Below, one piece after another: positions 1 to 7,308 of a stretch of DNA of 64,000 nt. This stretch comes from JADCCX01 sp031431475 (GTDB lineage: Bacteria; Pseudomonadota; Alphaproteobacteria; Rhizobiales; Beijerinckiaceae), in contig JANPDL010000035.1 in assembly GCA_031431475.1 (NCBI GenBank), forward strand, positions 369,523 through 433,522, given 5' to 3'. The notes beneath the pieces are model-generated. The model did no database searches. It had not been told where the DNA came from and saw only the letters and a program-made list of their open reading frames with translations. Both the position numbers and the translations under genes were made by a program. Position 1 is the first letter of the stretch; each line of letters starts with the position of its first letter.

Positions 1-1386
1 CCTGCTGCCGAGCCCGAGCGCATCAAGCAGCAGATCGAGGACGTCATCGGCCTCGATGCCTCCGACGCCGTGCCGATTTCGGCCAAGACGGGCCTCAACA
101 TTGAGGCTGTGCTGGAAGCCATCGTCACCCGCCTGCCTGCGCCAACCGGTGATCCTGATGCGCCGCTAAAGGCCATGCTGGTGGACAGCTGGTATGACAA
201 TTACCTCGGTGTCGTGGTTCTCGTGCGCATCATCGACGGCGTGCTCAAGAAGGGCCAGCGCGTGCGCATGATGAGCGCCAAGGCTACCTATGACATCGAG
301 CGCGTGGGCTACCTTACGCCCAAGCTGGTGCCAACGGATCAGCTTGGACCCGGCGAAGTGGGCGTTATCACGGCCTCGATCAAGGAAGTGGCTGACACCC
401 GCGTGGGCGACACGATCACCGATGAGCGCAACCCCACCGCAGAAGCCCTGCCAGGCTTCAAACCGGCGCAGCCCGTGGTCTTCTGCGGCATGTTCCCGGT
501 GGATGCCGCCGATTTCGAGGATCTGCGGGCCGCCGTCGGCAAATTGCGCCTCAACGATGCCTCTTTCAGCTACGAGATGGAGACATCTGCTGCACTTGGG
601 TTCGGCTTCCGTTGCGGCTTTCTTGGATTGCTGCACCTCGAAATCATTCAGGAACGGCTGTCGCGCGAGTTTGACCTCGACCTGATCGCGACGGCTCCCT
701 CTGTCGTCTACAAGCTCGCCTTGCGCGACGGCAGCCATATCGAGATGCACAACCCCGCCGACATGCCGGATGTGATGCAGATCCTCACCATTGAGGAACC
801 GTGGATCCGTGCCACGATCCTGACGCCGGACGAGCATCTGGGTGCGGTGATCAAGCTCTGTCAGGACCGGCGCGGTGAGCAGGCCGACCTCGGTTACATC
901 GGCAGCCGCGCCAAGGTGGTCTACGATCTGCCGCTCAACGAGGTCGTCTTCGATTTCTACGACCGGCTCAAGTCAGTGTCGAAGGGCTATGCCTCCTTCG
1001 ACTACGCCATTACGGGCTACCGCACGGGCGATCTCGTGAAGCTCAACATGCTGGTCAACGGCGAGCCCGTGGATGCGCTGTCGATGCTGGTCCACAGCAC
1101 GCGGGCCGAGGCGCGCGGGCGCAGCATGTGCGAGAAGATGAAGGAGCTCATCCCGCCCCATCTCTTTGTGATCCCGATTCAGGCCGCCATCGGCGGCAAG
1201 ATCATCGCCCGCGAAACCGTGCGCGCCATGCGCAAGGACGTGACGGCGAAATGCTACGGCGGCGACGCCTCACGCAAGCGCAAGCTGCTGGACAAGCAGA
1301 AAAAGGGCAAGAAGCGGATGCGGCAGTTCGGCCGTGTGGAGATTCCGCAGGAAGCGTTCATTGCTGCGTTGAAGATGGACGGGTGA
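1..1386 (+). CDS. lepA: Elongation factor 4 (LepA), 5'-truncated
   Basis: Ribosomal back-translocase GTPase EF4/LepA. The reading frame is open from the first base of the window, so the gene starts outside it. About 461 codons remain, against a usual length near 600, so most of the GTPase domain (Walker A, switch regions) is missing. What is visible begins near the end of the G domain with the G5-like SAKTGLNI, then domain II, the EF-G-like domains, and the LepA-specific C-terminal domain with VTAKCYGGDASRKRKLL followed by a Lys-rich segment (KKGKKRM) that contacts rRNA. The gene converges on a membrane-protein gene, with a perfect 10-bp inverted repeat between them. Identification is firm; the truncation is only the window edge. 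Confidence 0.96.
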   Translation, partial: PAAEPERIKQQIEDVIGLDASDAVPISAKTGLNIEAVLEAIVTRLPAPTGDPDAPLKAMLVDSWYDNYLGVVVLVRIIDGVLKKGQRVRMMSAKATYDIERVGYLTPKLVPTDQLGPGEVGVITASIKEVADTRVGDTITDERNPTAEALPGFKPAQPVVFCGMFPVDAADFEDLRAAVGKLRLNDASFSYEMETSAALGFGFRCGFLGLLHLEIIQERLSREFDLDLIATAPSVVYKLALRDGSHIEMHNPADMPDVMQILTIEEPWIRATILTPDEHLGAVIKLCQDRRGEQADLGYIGSRAKVVYDLPLNEVVFDFYDRLKSVSKGYASFDYAITGYRTGDLVKLNMLVNGEPVDALSMLVHSTRAEARGRSMCEKMKELIPPHLFVIPIQAAIGGKIIARETVRAMRKDVTAKCYGGDASRKRKLLDKQKKGKKRMRQFGRVEIPQEAFIAALKMDG

Positions 1387-1402
1387 GGGGGGATACTAAT
1401 CC

Positions 1403-1432
1403 GGTAAATCTCATAAAGAACAGAGATTTACC
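1403..1432. terminator. Inverted repeat between convergent genes
   Basis: GGTAAATCTC (1403-1412) and GAGATTTACC (1423-1432) form a perfect 10-bp stem with a 10-nt loop, 17 bases after the lepA stop. The right arm overlaps the last codons of the opposing gene. There is no T-run on either strand, so if it is a terminator it is not a classical intrinsic one. Its symmetry and its place between convergent genes suggest a bidirectional transcription end or mRNA 3' stabiliser. Confidence 0.45.
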
Positions 1433-1862
1433 GCTTCTCCAGCACCTTCATAATCAGCGCGATACCCACCCCGAACGCGGCGCCGATTAACCCGCCGACG
1501 ATCCACCTCTGCCCTGGCCAGGCCCAGAACATTGGTCCCGTTTGCTTGATCAGCGGCACCAGGAAGCCGCCGCCCAGCAGGAACGGCCCGAGCAGCCCAT
1601 AGACTGCGCCGCGCAACGCGGTGTTGGCGATGGGGATGATGTGGCCGATGGCTGCGAATGCGACACCCCACAGGCCACCCCAGAACATCTGGTTGACCAG
1701 CACAGGCACACCCATCGGTCCAACGGAACCCTTGATATTCCATGGGAAATTTGGTGTCTGGCTCAGCAGATACAGCAGGAACACCATGCCCTGATGGAAT
1801 ACCACGACCGACAGCGACCCAGCGACAAAGCCGAGAAGGAGCGTTTTTGGGGTAAGATTCAT
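1428..1862 (-). CDS. Hypothetical multi-pass membrane protein
   Basis: Product of about 144 residues that I cannot assign to a characterised family. It has about four hydrophobic segments: an N-terminal one after MNLTPKT, one around GGLWGVAFAAIGHIIPI, one Gly/Leu-rich around YGLLGPFLLGGGFLVPL, and a last one ending in MKVLEKR. The pattern is that of a small inner-membrane protein. I chose the ATG at 1862 rather than one 21 bases upstream, because hydrophobic segment 1 follows it directly and the upstream residues (MIHRTAP) look non-coding. No partner gene lies in the same orientation, so context gives no function. Confidence 0.7.
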   Translation of the reverse strand: MNLTPKTLLLGFVAGSLSVVVFHQGMVFLLYLLSQTPNFPWNIKGSVGPMGVPVLVNQMFWGGLWGVAFAAIGHIIPIANTALRGAVYGLLGPFLLGGGFLVPLIKQTGPMFWAWPGQRWIVGGLIGAAFGVGIALIMKVLEKR

Positions 1863-1937
1863 GGGTGCCGTCCTGTGGATCACATTGGAATCACAGAAGA
1901 CGCGGGAATACAGATGGCGTCAAGTTTGTTGCGGCAC

Positions 1938-1965
1938 AAAAAACCCGGCCTTGCGACCGGGTTTT
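1938..1965 (-). terminator. Intrinsic terminator of rpmB
   Basis: Perfect 9-bp stem: AAAACCCGG (1940-1948) and CCGGGTTTT (1957-1965) with an 8-nt loop. On the minus strand the hairpin runs into a T-tract, 25 bases after the rpmB stop. This is a standard Rho-independent terminator. Confidence 0.85.
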
Positions 1966-1989
1966 CCAATTCCAGAACCAGAACCCTGA

Positions 1990-2283
1990 TCAAGCTGCGA
2001 CAGCAGCAACCGCCTTGTCGAGTTCCTTCTTCACGGCCAGCGCATCGCGTGACAGTTCGGCTTTGTCGGCCTTCATCAGGAAGGCATCGAGGCCACCACG
2101 ATGCTCAACTGTGCGGAGCGCATTGGCGGAGATACGAAGCCTTACGTTCTTCTTGAGGGTTTCCGATACCAGCGTCACATTAACGAGGTTCGGACGGAAA
2201 ACTTTCTTGGTCTTGTGGTTCGAGTGGCTGACCTTGTGGCCCACCTGACCGTCTTTGCCGGTCAATTCACAGCGACGTGCCAT
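1990..2283 (-). CDS. rpmB: 50S ribosomal protein L28
   Basis: Protein of 97 residues matching bacterial bL28. The N-terminus MARRCELTGK is the family's characteristic start. The middle segment (KTKKVFRPNL) and the ISANALRTVEHRGG region are the conserved rRNA-contacting parts. The C-terminus has the Ala/Lys-rich tail usual in alphaproteobacteria. Monocistronic, with its own intrinsic terminator just downstream. Cysteine-poor, so not the zinc-binding paralogue form. Identification is secure. Confidence 0.97.
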   Translation of the reverse strand: MARRCELTGKDGQVGHKVSHSNHKTKKVFRPNLVNVTLVSETLKKNVRLRISANALRTVEHRGGLDAFLMKADKAELSRDALAVKKELDKAVAAVAA

Positions 2284-2403
2284 GGTTAATTACCCCTGAA
2301 TTTGTTCACTCGGATTTAAGTCTTCGCGGGCAATATCCAAACAAGCGCCGCGCGATCCGCATGGCCCTCAGGGATATCAACCGTTTCTGATTGAAGCGGG
2401 CCG

Positions 2404-2409
2404 TATAAT
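2404..2409 (+). promoter_or_regulatory. Possible -10 element for the DUF3108 gene
   Basis: A perfect TATAAT lies 87 bases before the chosen ATG of the exported protein downstream. No good -35 hexamer sits at 16-18 bp, so the assignment rests on the -10 match alone. Confidence 0.3.
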
Positions 2410-2496
2410 CGCTGGGGGTTGATTGGTCAAGGGAAACGCGTCGCGCACATGCAATCACGTCGCTTGCTTCAGTGCCGTATCAGTTCGAGTGGGTCC

Positions 2497-3330
2497 ATGA
2501 GAAAGAATTCACGAATCAAGCGCCGCATCCTCGCCCTGTCGCTGTTGGTGAGCCTTGGTTCTGGTGGTGTTGCCACGGCAGGTCCGATCGAAGCGCGCTA
2601 CAATATTTCGGTGGGTGGCCTGCATATCGGCACAGCGCAGTTCAGCGGCCAGATCACGGCGCAGGCTTATCGCGCCAGCCTGAATGCCCAGCTAACAGGG
2701 CTTGCAGGCGCGCTGACCTCGGGGCGTGGTGCTGTCACGGTCTCGGGTGCCATTCAGGGTACGCGGCCACTGTCCAGCGGCTATGCGCTTTCCGCCAACA
2801 ATTCCCAGATCAGCCGGACCATCCAGATCGCCATGAATGCGGGCAACATCTCGCAGGTCGTGATCGAGCCCCCTTTCGAGCCGAAAGATGACCGGGTTCC
2901 GGTGCTGGAACACCACCGCCGCAATGTGGCCGATCCCGTCAGCGCCCTGATGATGCCTGTGGCAGGAAACGGCGACATGCTCGCCCCCGAGAACTGCAAC
3001 CGCACCATCCCGGTCTTTGACGGGGTGCAGCGCTTTGACATCAGCATGAGCCATTCCGAAACGCGGGCCGTGAACGATGCCAGGAAGGGTTATGTTGGCC
3101 ACGCACTTGTGTGCAAGGTGCGCTATGCACCCGTCGCCGGACATCGCCCCATTCCTGCCACCGACTACATGACCAGCAACCGCGACATGACGGTCTGGCT
3201 GGTGCCAGTGGAAGGTTCTCGCACGTTGGTTCCATACCGTATTCAGGTGAAGACGCAGCTTGGCAATCTGCTGATCGAGGCACTGTCGATCAGTGGCCTT
3301 GCGGTTGACGCCACGGCGAGTATCCGCTGA
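2497..3330 (+). CDS. Exported DUF3108 family protein
   Basis: Predicted periplasmic protein of 277 residues. The N-terminus MRKNSRIKRR followed by LALSLLVSLGSGGVATA is a clear Sec signal peptide with cleavage near residue 29. The mature part opens with a beta-rich segment (EARYNISVGGLHIGTAQFSG), the pattern of DUF3108 proteins, which resemble lipocalin-like or LolA-like beta-barrels thought to act at the envelope. The ATG at 2497 was chosen because the signal peptide begins there; longer frames upstream add non-signal residues. The protein has no confirmed function in the family. Followed at short distance by csaA. Confidence 0.75.
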   Translation: MRKNSRIKRRILALSLLVSLGSGGVATAGPIEARYNISVGGLHIGTAQFSGQITAQAYRASLNAQLTGLAGALTSGRGAVTVSGAIQGTRPLSSGYALSANNSQISRTIQIAMNAGNISQVVIEPPFEPKDDRVPVLEHHRRNVADPVSALMMPVAGNGDMLAPENCNRTIPVFDGVQRFDISMSHSETRAVNDARKGYVGHALVCKVRYAPVAGHRPIPATDYMTSNRDMTVWLVPVEGSRTLVPYRIQVKTQLGNLLIEALSISGLAVDATASIR

Positions 3331-3352
3331 AAGGGGAATTCCTTTCTCGCGG

Positions 3353-3724
3353 ATGCCCCCCATGCACCTCGTCACGACTGAACGCGCGGCAGACATCACC
3401 TTTGCGGATTTCCTCAGGGTCGATATCCGCGTCGGCACCATCCTGACGGCTGAGGCGTATCCGGAAGCGCGCCAGCCCTCGTACAGGCTGACGATTGATT
3501 TTGGCCCGGACATCGGCGTGAAGAAAAGTGCAGCCCAGATCACGGTACATTATGGGCTGGACGAGCTGCCGGGGCGGCAAGTGGCGGCGGTCGTCAATTT
3601 TCCGCCGCGCCAGATCGGCAGGTTCATGTCTGAAGTGCTGACGCTGGGTTTCCCGGATGAACAGGGCGAGGTGGTGCTGGTGCAGCCGTCGAAGGCCACG
3701 CCGAACGGCGGGCGGTTGTTTTGA
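3353..3724 (+). CDS. csaA: CsaA-type tRNA-binding / chaperone protein
   Basis: Small protein (about 120 residues) made of one EMAP/Trbp111-type OB-fold tRNA-binding domain, as in CsaA, a dimeric export-related chaperone of Bacillus that also binds tRNA. The signature FADFLRVDIRVGTI near the N-terminus, the segment KKSAAQITVHYGLDEL, and the NFPPRQIGRFMSEVL...LGFPDE stretch are family hallmarks. Two in-frame ATGs (3353 and 3362) are both possible; the shorter gives the more typical length. It lies just after the DUF3108 gene and may be co-transcribed. Confidence 0.88.
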   Translation: MPPMHLVTTERAADITFADFLRVDIRVGTILTAEAYPEARQPSYRLTIDFGPDIGVKKSAAQITVHYGLDELPGRQVAAVVNFPPRQIGRFMSEVLTLGFPDEQGEVVLVQPSKATPNGGRLF

Positions 3725-3729
3725 TTGTT

Positions 3730-3756
3730 GCCCTCTCCCCGCTTTGGCGGAGAGAG
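3730..3756. repeat. Short GC-rich palindrome related to the 6771 repeats
   Basis: CCCTCTCCCCGCTTTGGCGG followed by AGAGAGG forms an imperfect palindrome in the gap between csaA and the convergent GNAT gene. Its CCCTCTCCCC arm resembles the repeat pair at 6771-6879, so it may be a decayed copy. It could also serve as a terminator for either gene, though the T-run is missing. Confidence 0.4.
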
Positions 3757-3766
3757 GAAACAGCCT

Positions 3767-4411
3767 TTACGCACACGCTTCGAGCTCACTCACCGGCATG
3801 ATCAGCGAGCGCCGGTCGATCTCGATCCTCGGCTCGCGCCAGGACTTGAGGCTCGACCAGGTGGAGCGCTGCAACCGGAAACGGTCGACCGCCACCCGAC
3901 CGCCGCGTGCGGGCGCATCCGCCATATCCGAGCTCACGAACTGGAAGCCGCACTTCTCGATCACGTTTCGCGACGCTGGGTTGGTGACCCGGGCCGAGGC
4001 CGTCATCTCCGTCACTTCCGTGTAGGAGAAGATGGCATCCACCATGGCGTGCGCCGCCTCGGTGCAGAAGCCCTGGCCCCAATGGGGCTGGCCCAGCCAG
4101 TAGCCCATATCGGCGTGTTCCGCCGACTTCATGCGCGCGCCGATGAGGCCGATGAACTTCTCCGGCGCATTGCGGGGTGCGATGGTGAGCTGCAGGCTCT
4201 GGCCTGTGGCGTTGCCCTTGCGGGCCGCGAAGACAAACCGCTCCGCCTCTCCCTTCGGATAGGGGTGCGGCACCGTGCCGGTCATCTCGGCGACCTCTTT
4301 GACGCCAGCGAGACGCTCGATGGCCGCCGCATCCTGCACGCGCGGCCAGCGCAGCCAGAGGCGCTTCGTCTCGATGCGGAACACATCATCGCGGGTCAAA
4401 TCGGGAAACAT
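3767..4411 (-). CDS. GNAT family N-acetyltransferase
   Basis: Protein of 214 residues in the RimJ/RimL-like branch of GNAT acetyltransferases, which use acetyl-CoA to acetylate amino groups. The N-terminal ETKRLWLRWPRVQDAAAIERL is the usual start of this branch. The central IGLIGARMK and MGYWLGQPHWGQGFCTEAAHA carry the beta4-beta5 strands and the CoA pyrophosphate loop (Q-P-x-W-G-Q-G). The ARVTNPASRNVIEKCGF motif ends the fold. In many alphaproteobacteria such a gene sits between rpmA and obgE; here it follows rpmA but obgE is absent. Substrate unknown. Confidence 0.88.
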   Translation of the reverse strand: MFPDLTRDDVFRIETKRLWLRWPRVQDAAAIERLAGVKEVAEMTGTVPHPYPKGEAERFVFAARKGNATGQSLQLTIAPRNAPEKFIGLIGARMKSAEHADMGYWLGQPHWGQGFCTEAAHAMVDAIFSYTEVTEMTASARVTNPASRNVIEKCGFQFVSSDMADAPARGGRVAVDRFRLQRSTWSSLKSWREPRIEIDRRSLIMPVSELEACA

Positions 4412-4608
4412 GGGTCTTCCTCCAAAAAACCTTCAAAAACGACAAAGGGGAATGCGGTGTCCCACACTCCCCGGTCGGTCTTGTCAGGCTTTGGAGCTTT
4501 TTCGGGGTGTTACCCTGTCCTTTTTCCCTCTTGGGTCTTGGACTTGCTCTGGAACCTCGCCGGGGTCTTCGTGAGACCGGCGGGGTTCCTTTGTCTGAAC
4601 CTCGCCGT

Positions 4609-4875
4609 TTATTCTGCGGCCATCTGGGCCGGTACTACGGTCACGTACGCTCGCTTGCCTTTATTGACGAAAGCGACATGGCCATGGGTGAGTGCAAAAA
4701 GCGTGTGATCCACGCCAATGCCCACGTTCGCGCCGGGATGCCATTTGGTCCCGCGCTGACGCACCAGAATGTTGCCTGCGAGCACGGCTTCGCTGCCGAA
4801 CTTCTTCACGCCGAGGCGCTTGCTCTGCGAATCGCGACCGTTGCGGGATGAACCGCCAGCTTTTTTATGAGCCAT
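4609..4875 (-). CDS. rpmA: 50S ribosomal protein L27
   Basis: Protein of 88 residues matching bL27. The N-terminal MAHKKAGGSSRNGRDS is the conserved tail that reaches the peptidyl-transferase centre, already in mature form, without the cleaved presequence of Firmicutes. KRLGVKKFGGE-like and ILVRQRGTKWHPG segments follow. Second gene of the rplU-rpmA pair, about 146 bases after rplU on the same strand. Secure. Confidence 0.97.
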   Translation of the reverse strand: MAHKKAGGSSRNGRDSQSKRLGVKKFGSEAVLAGNILVRQRGTKWHPGANVGIGVDHTLFALTHGHVAFVNKGKRAYVTVVPAQMAAE

Positions 4876-5021
4876 GACATGCTCCTCGAAACTCTGTGCG
4901 CGCTTGCCCCCGAAGGGTCAGCAACGCTGACTTGTTATGTCTTATGCCGCAGAAACGGCGATTTGGAAACCCGGAAAGATCAGGAAAGGCAATTGAGCGC
5001 CTTTCCTGTAACTCAGAAAGT

Positions 5022-5687
5022 TCAGAGGTCCTTGCCGGACTCCCATTCCTTGCGATCGACTTCCGCGCGGGGAGGCTTGCCATCGAGCAATTCCTGCGCC
5101 TGAACCGGCCACTCCTCGCGGGTGATGCGGCCTTTGAACTTGAACTCCTCATCAAACTTGGCGATGTCGGATTCAGTCCAGGCCGCGATATCCTTGAGGG
5201 AAATGCCGGGATGCGTTGCGCGCATCTTCTTCTCCATCGCGGTCGAGAGACCATCGATGAGGGAGATGTTGTCGTTGATGCCCGAACCAGCCTTGGCCTT
5301 GGCAGCCTTCGCCTTGGGGGCAGCAGGTGCCGCTTCGGCAACAGGAGCAGCCTTGACGCTCACATCAACCTTTTCACCATTGGTGAAAATGTCGGTGATG
5401 CGCACGATTGTCAGGTCTTGGCGATGGCCCTTCTTGCGCTTCGAATTCTGGCGGCGGCGCTTGAAGAAGGAGATGACCTTGGGGCCACGTCCCTGTTCCA
5501 CCACCGCACCGGCGACAGTCGCGCCTGCAACGGTTGGCGTGCCAACCACAGTCGTCTCGCCGCCCAGCATCAGGACGGTTTCAAAGGCGACGGTGTCGCC
5601 TGCTTCGGCGTGGAGCTTTTCCACGGTAATGACGTCGTTGCGGGAAACCTTGTACTGCTTCCCGCCCGTCTTGATCACTGCGAACAT
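5022..5687 (-). CDS. rplU: 50S ribosomal protein L21 with long C-terminal extension
   Basis: The first ~103 residues are bL21: MFAVIKTGGKQYKVS at the start, then VLMLGGETTVVGTP and KRRRQNSKRKKGHRQ, the basic loop that binds 23S rRNA, and LTIVRITDI. The chain then continues to 221 residues, about twice the E. coli length. First comes an Ala/Lys-rich linker (AAPKAKAAKAKAG), then a domain beginning INDNISLIDGLSTAMEKKM that resembles a helix-hairpin-helix / SAP-like fold. Extended L21 forms occur in alphaproteobacteria. The ATG at 5687 is set by the conserved N-terminus; a longer upstream frame is not coding. Followed by rpmA. Confidence 0.95.
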   Translation of the reverse strand: MFAVIKTGGKQYKVSRNDVITVEKLHAEAGDTVAFETVLMLGGETTVVGTPTVAGATVAGAVVEQGRGPKVISFFKRRRQNSKRKKGHRQDLTIVRITDIFTNGEKVDVSVKAAPVAEAAPAAPKAKAAKAKAGSGINDNISLIDGLSTAMEKKMRATHPGISLKDIAAWTESDIAKFDEEFKFKGRITREEWPVQAQELLDGKPPRAEVDRKEWESGKDL

Positions 5688-5759
5688 CGTGTTTCTCTCG
5701 TGTTCGGCCGTATCTGGAGAAAAACTCCGACCGGCTTCTTGACAGAGTTCCGCACCCTT

Positions 5760-5790
5760 TTGACGGGGCGTCGGGACTGGCGGATATAAA
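5760..5790 (+). promoter_or_regulatory. Possible sigma-70-type promoter before dgoK
   Basis: TTGACG (5760-5765) is followed 17 bp later by GATATA and 19 bp later by TATAAA (5785-5790), about 95 bases before the dgoK ATG. The -35 is good; the -10 spacing is ambiguous. The same gap must also hold the minus-strand promoter of rplU. Confidence 0.35.
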
Positions 5791-5883
5791 AGAACAACGC
5801 GGGAAAAGGCTTTCGCCACCCGCGCCGTGCGATGCCTATGATGGAAGGCATGGCGGAAGTCAAGGCAAAGAGGGGAAACGAGC

Positions 5884-6768
5884 ATGGCGCGCATCATCGT
5901 GGACTGGGGCACTAGCAGCTTTCGCGCCTATCGCTTTGGTGCGGGAGGCGAAATCGCGGAGCAGCATCAGGCGGCGGCGGGAATCCTCACGGTGGAGGAC
6001 AGGGCTTTCGAGGCTGTCCTCCACCGCGAGATCGGCCCATGGATGACGCCTCGGACGGAAGTGCTGCTGTCCGGCATGATCACCAGCCGCAACGGCTGGA
6101 TCGAGACGCCCTATGTCGAGGCCCCCGCGACGCTGGTGCAACTGGCGGCCGGTGCCCGGGTGATCACGGCGAAGACCGGCATGGTGCTGCGCTTTCTGCC
6201 CGGTGTCTGCGTCAATGGTGCGTCGCCCGATGTGATGCGTGGCGAGGAAATCCAGGTCTTTGGCAGCGTGAGGCCGCAGGAAAGCGTGACAGTTGTGCTG
6301 CCGGGTACGCACAGCAAATGGGTGCGCGTGCAGGCCGGCGTGCTGCAGGATTTCAAGAGCTTCATGACCGGCGAGGTCTTTGCCGCACTAAGGGCGCATA
6401 CGATCCTGGGCCGACTGATCCCGGAGGGTTCAGCCACAGACGATGCAGCTTTCAATGCAGGCGTCCGGCAGGCTCTGAACCCCGCCTCGGCAGGGCTGCT
6501 CAACGACATCTTCACCACGCGCAGCGGTGTTCTCCTAGGGCGTTTCCCGCCGGAAGAGATCGCCGAGCGACTTTCGGGCATCGTCATCGGTCATGAGATC
6601 CGGGGCGGGCTGGCGCTGGGCTGGGCCGAGGGCATGATCCGCGTGGTGGGCGAGCCGGGGCTGGTGCGGCGGTATCTGCTGGCGCTGCGCATGGCGGGGT
6701 TGAAGGCGGAAGCGGGGCCGGAGAATGCGGCGGTGGATGGGTTTCGGAGGTTGGGGGCTTTGGGCTAG
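5884..6768 (+). CDS. dgoK: 2-dehydro-3-deoxygalactonokinase
   Basis: Kinase of 294 residues that phosphorylates 2-keto-3-deoxygalactonate to KDPGal in the De Ley-Doudoroff galactose pathway. The N-terminus ARIIVDWGTSSFRAYRF carries the phosphate-1 motif of the ASKHA fold as it appears in DgoK. The LLSGMITSRNGWIETPYVEAPA stretch is the family signature. A second signature, VLPGTHSKWVRVQAG and KSFMTGEVFAAL, is also present. The matching KDPG/KDPGal aldolase is encoded far away at 45055, so the pathway genes are scattered. No galactose dehydrogenase or galactonate dehydratase is visible. Confidence 0.92.
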   Translation: MARIIVDWGTSSFRAYRFGAGGEIAEQHQAAAGILTVEDRAFEAVLHREIGPWMTPRTEVLLSGMITSRNGWIETPYVEAPATLVQLAAGARVITAKTGMVLRFLPGVCVNGASPDVMRGEEIQVFGSVRPQESVTVVLPGTHSKWVRVQAGVLQDFKSFMTGEVFAALRAHTILGRLIPEGSATDDAAFNAGVRQALNPASAGLLNDIFTTRSGVLLGRFPPEEIAERLSGIVIGHEIRGGLALGWAEGMIRVVGEPGLVRRYLLALRMAGLKAEAGPENAAVDGFRRLGALG

Positions 6769-6770
6769 AA

Positions 6771-6806
6771 CCCTTTCCCCGAGGGGGAGAGGGCAGGGTG
6801 AGGGGG
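6771..6806 (+). repeat. Intergenic palindromic repeat, copy 1
   Basis: CCCTTTCCCCGAGGGGGAGA followed by GGGCAGGGTGAGGGGG, immediately after the dgoK stop. It contains an internal hairpin (CCCTTTCCCC against GGGGGAGAGGG) and is the inverted counterpart of copy 2. This style of GC-rich repeat is common between genes in alphaproteobacterial genomes. Confidence 0.65.
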
Positions 6807-6835
6807 TTGCGGTGCCTGAGATTGTTGGCTCCGTA

Positions 6836-6879
6836 CCCCCTCAACCTGTCCTTCTCCCCCCTAGGGGAGAAGGGACCCT
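6836..6879 (-). repeat. Intergenic palindromic repeat, copy 2 (inverted)
   Basis: Read on the minus strand this segment gives CCCTTCTCCCCTAGGGGGGA then GAAGGACAGGTTGAGGGGG, aligning along its length with copy 1 with a few substitutions. The two copies face each other 29 bases apart, an arrangement like paired REP (BIME) elements, so the whole 6771-6879 stretch can fold as one large cruciform. Confidence 0.65.
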
Positions 6880-6930
6880 AACCAGCAAGCCCCGTGGACT
6901 TTTTTAACGATGTGTCGGAGCATAGATGCC

Positions 6931-7257
6931 ATGAACACCATGACCCACGATGGCTATATCGCCGAGATCACGCTGGATGAGGACACGGGTCTCCTCTCCG
7001 GCATCGTGCTCAACACCCGCGCCACGCTGCATTTCGCGGGCAAGACCATCGAGGAATTGAAGGCCGCTTTCTCCGACACCATCGAGGATTACCGTGACTG
7101 GTGCAGGGCGGAGGGCAAGGAGCCGGAGAAGCCGTATTCCGGGACGCTGTCCCTGCGCATCGCGCCTGACCTGCACCGGCGCATCGCGGGCAAGGCGGCG
7201 CGGGAGGGGAAGTCGATCAATGCGGTGATTGGCGAGGCGCTGGAGAGGGTGGCCTGA
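6931..7257 (+). CDS. HicB-family antitoxin-like protein (orphan)
   Basis: Protein of 108 residues with the HicB layout. The N-terminal half is a partially degraded RNase H-like fold (GYIAEITLDEDTGLLSGIV, then GKTIEELKAAFSDTIEDYRDWCR). The C-terminal half is a ribbon-helix-helix DNA-binding segment (SGTLSLRIAPDLHRRIAGKA...GKSINAVIGEAL). In complete systems HicB neutralises the mRNA-cleaving toxin HicA and represses the operon. No HicA-like ORF is found on either side, so it is either an orphan regulator or works with a distant toxin. ATG 6931 was chosen because GGAG lies about 10 bases upstream; 6910 is an alternative. Confidence 0.82.
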   Translation: MNTMTHDGYIAEITLDEDTGLLSGIVLNTRATLHFAGKTIEELKAAFSDTIEDYRDWCRAEGKEPEKPYSGTLSLRIAPDLHRRIAGKAAREGKSINAVIGEALERVA

Positions 7258-7308
7258 GGCCATCACAACGCGTCATGAAAAAACCGTTGTTTACGCCAAT
7301 ATTCCCAA

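Noticed and set aside
166..837. Long open frame antisense to lepA
   Set aside because: It lies fully inside lepA, lacks family features, and is the kind of shadow frame that high third-position GC creates.
4552..4588. Hairpin with 12-bp arms (GAACCTCGCCGG / CCGGCGGGGTTC) downstream of rpmA
   Set aside because: Considered as the rpmA terminator, but no T-run follows on the minus strand and it is 20 bases past the stop with poor context; kept only as a note.
3725..4708. Plus-strand open frame of 327 codons
   Set aside because: It runs antisense through the GNAT gene and into the rpmA region; its product is Arg/His-rich without motifs, and both opposing genes are well supported.
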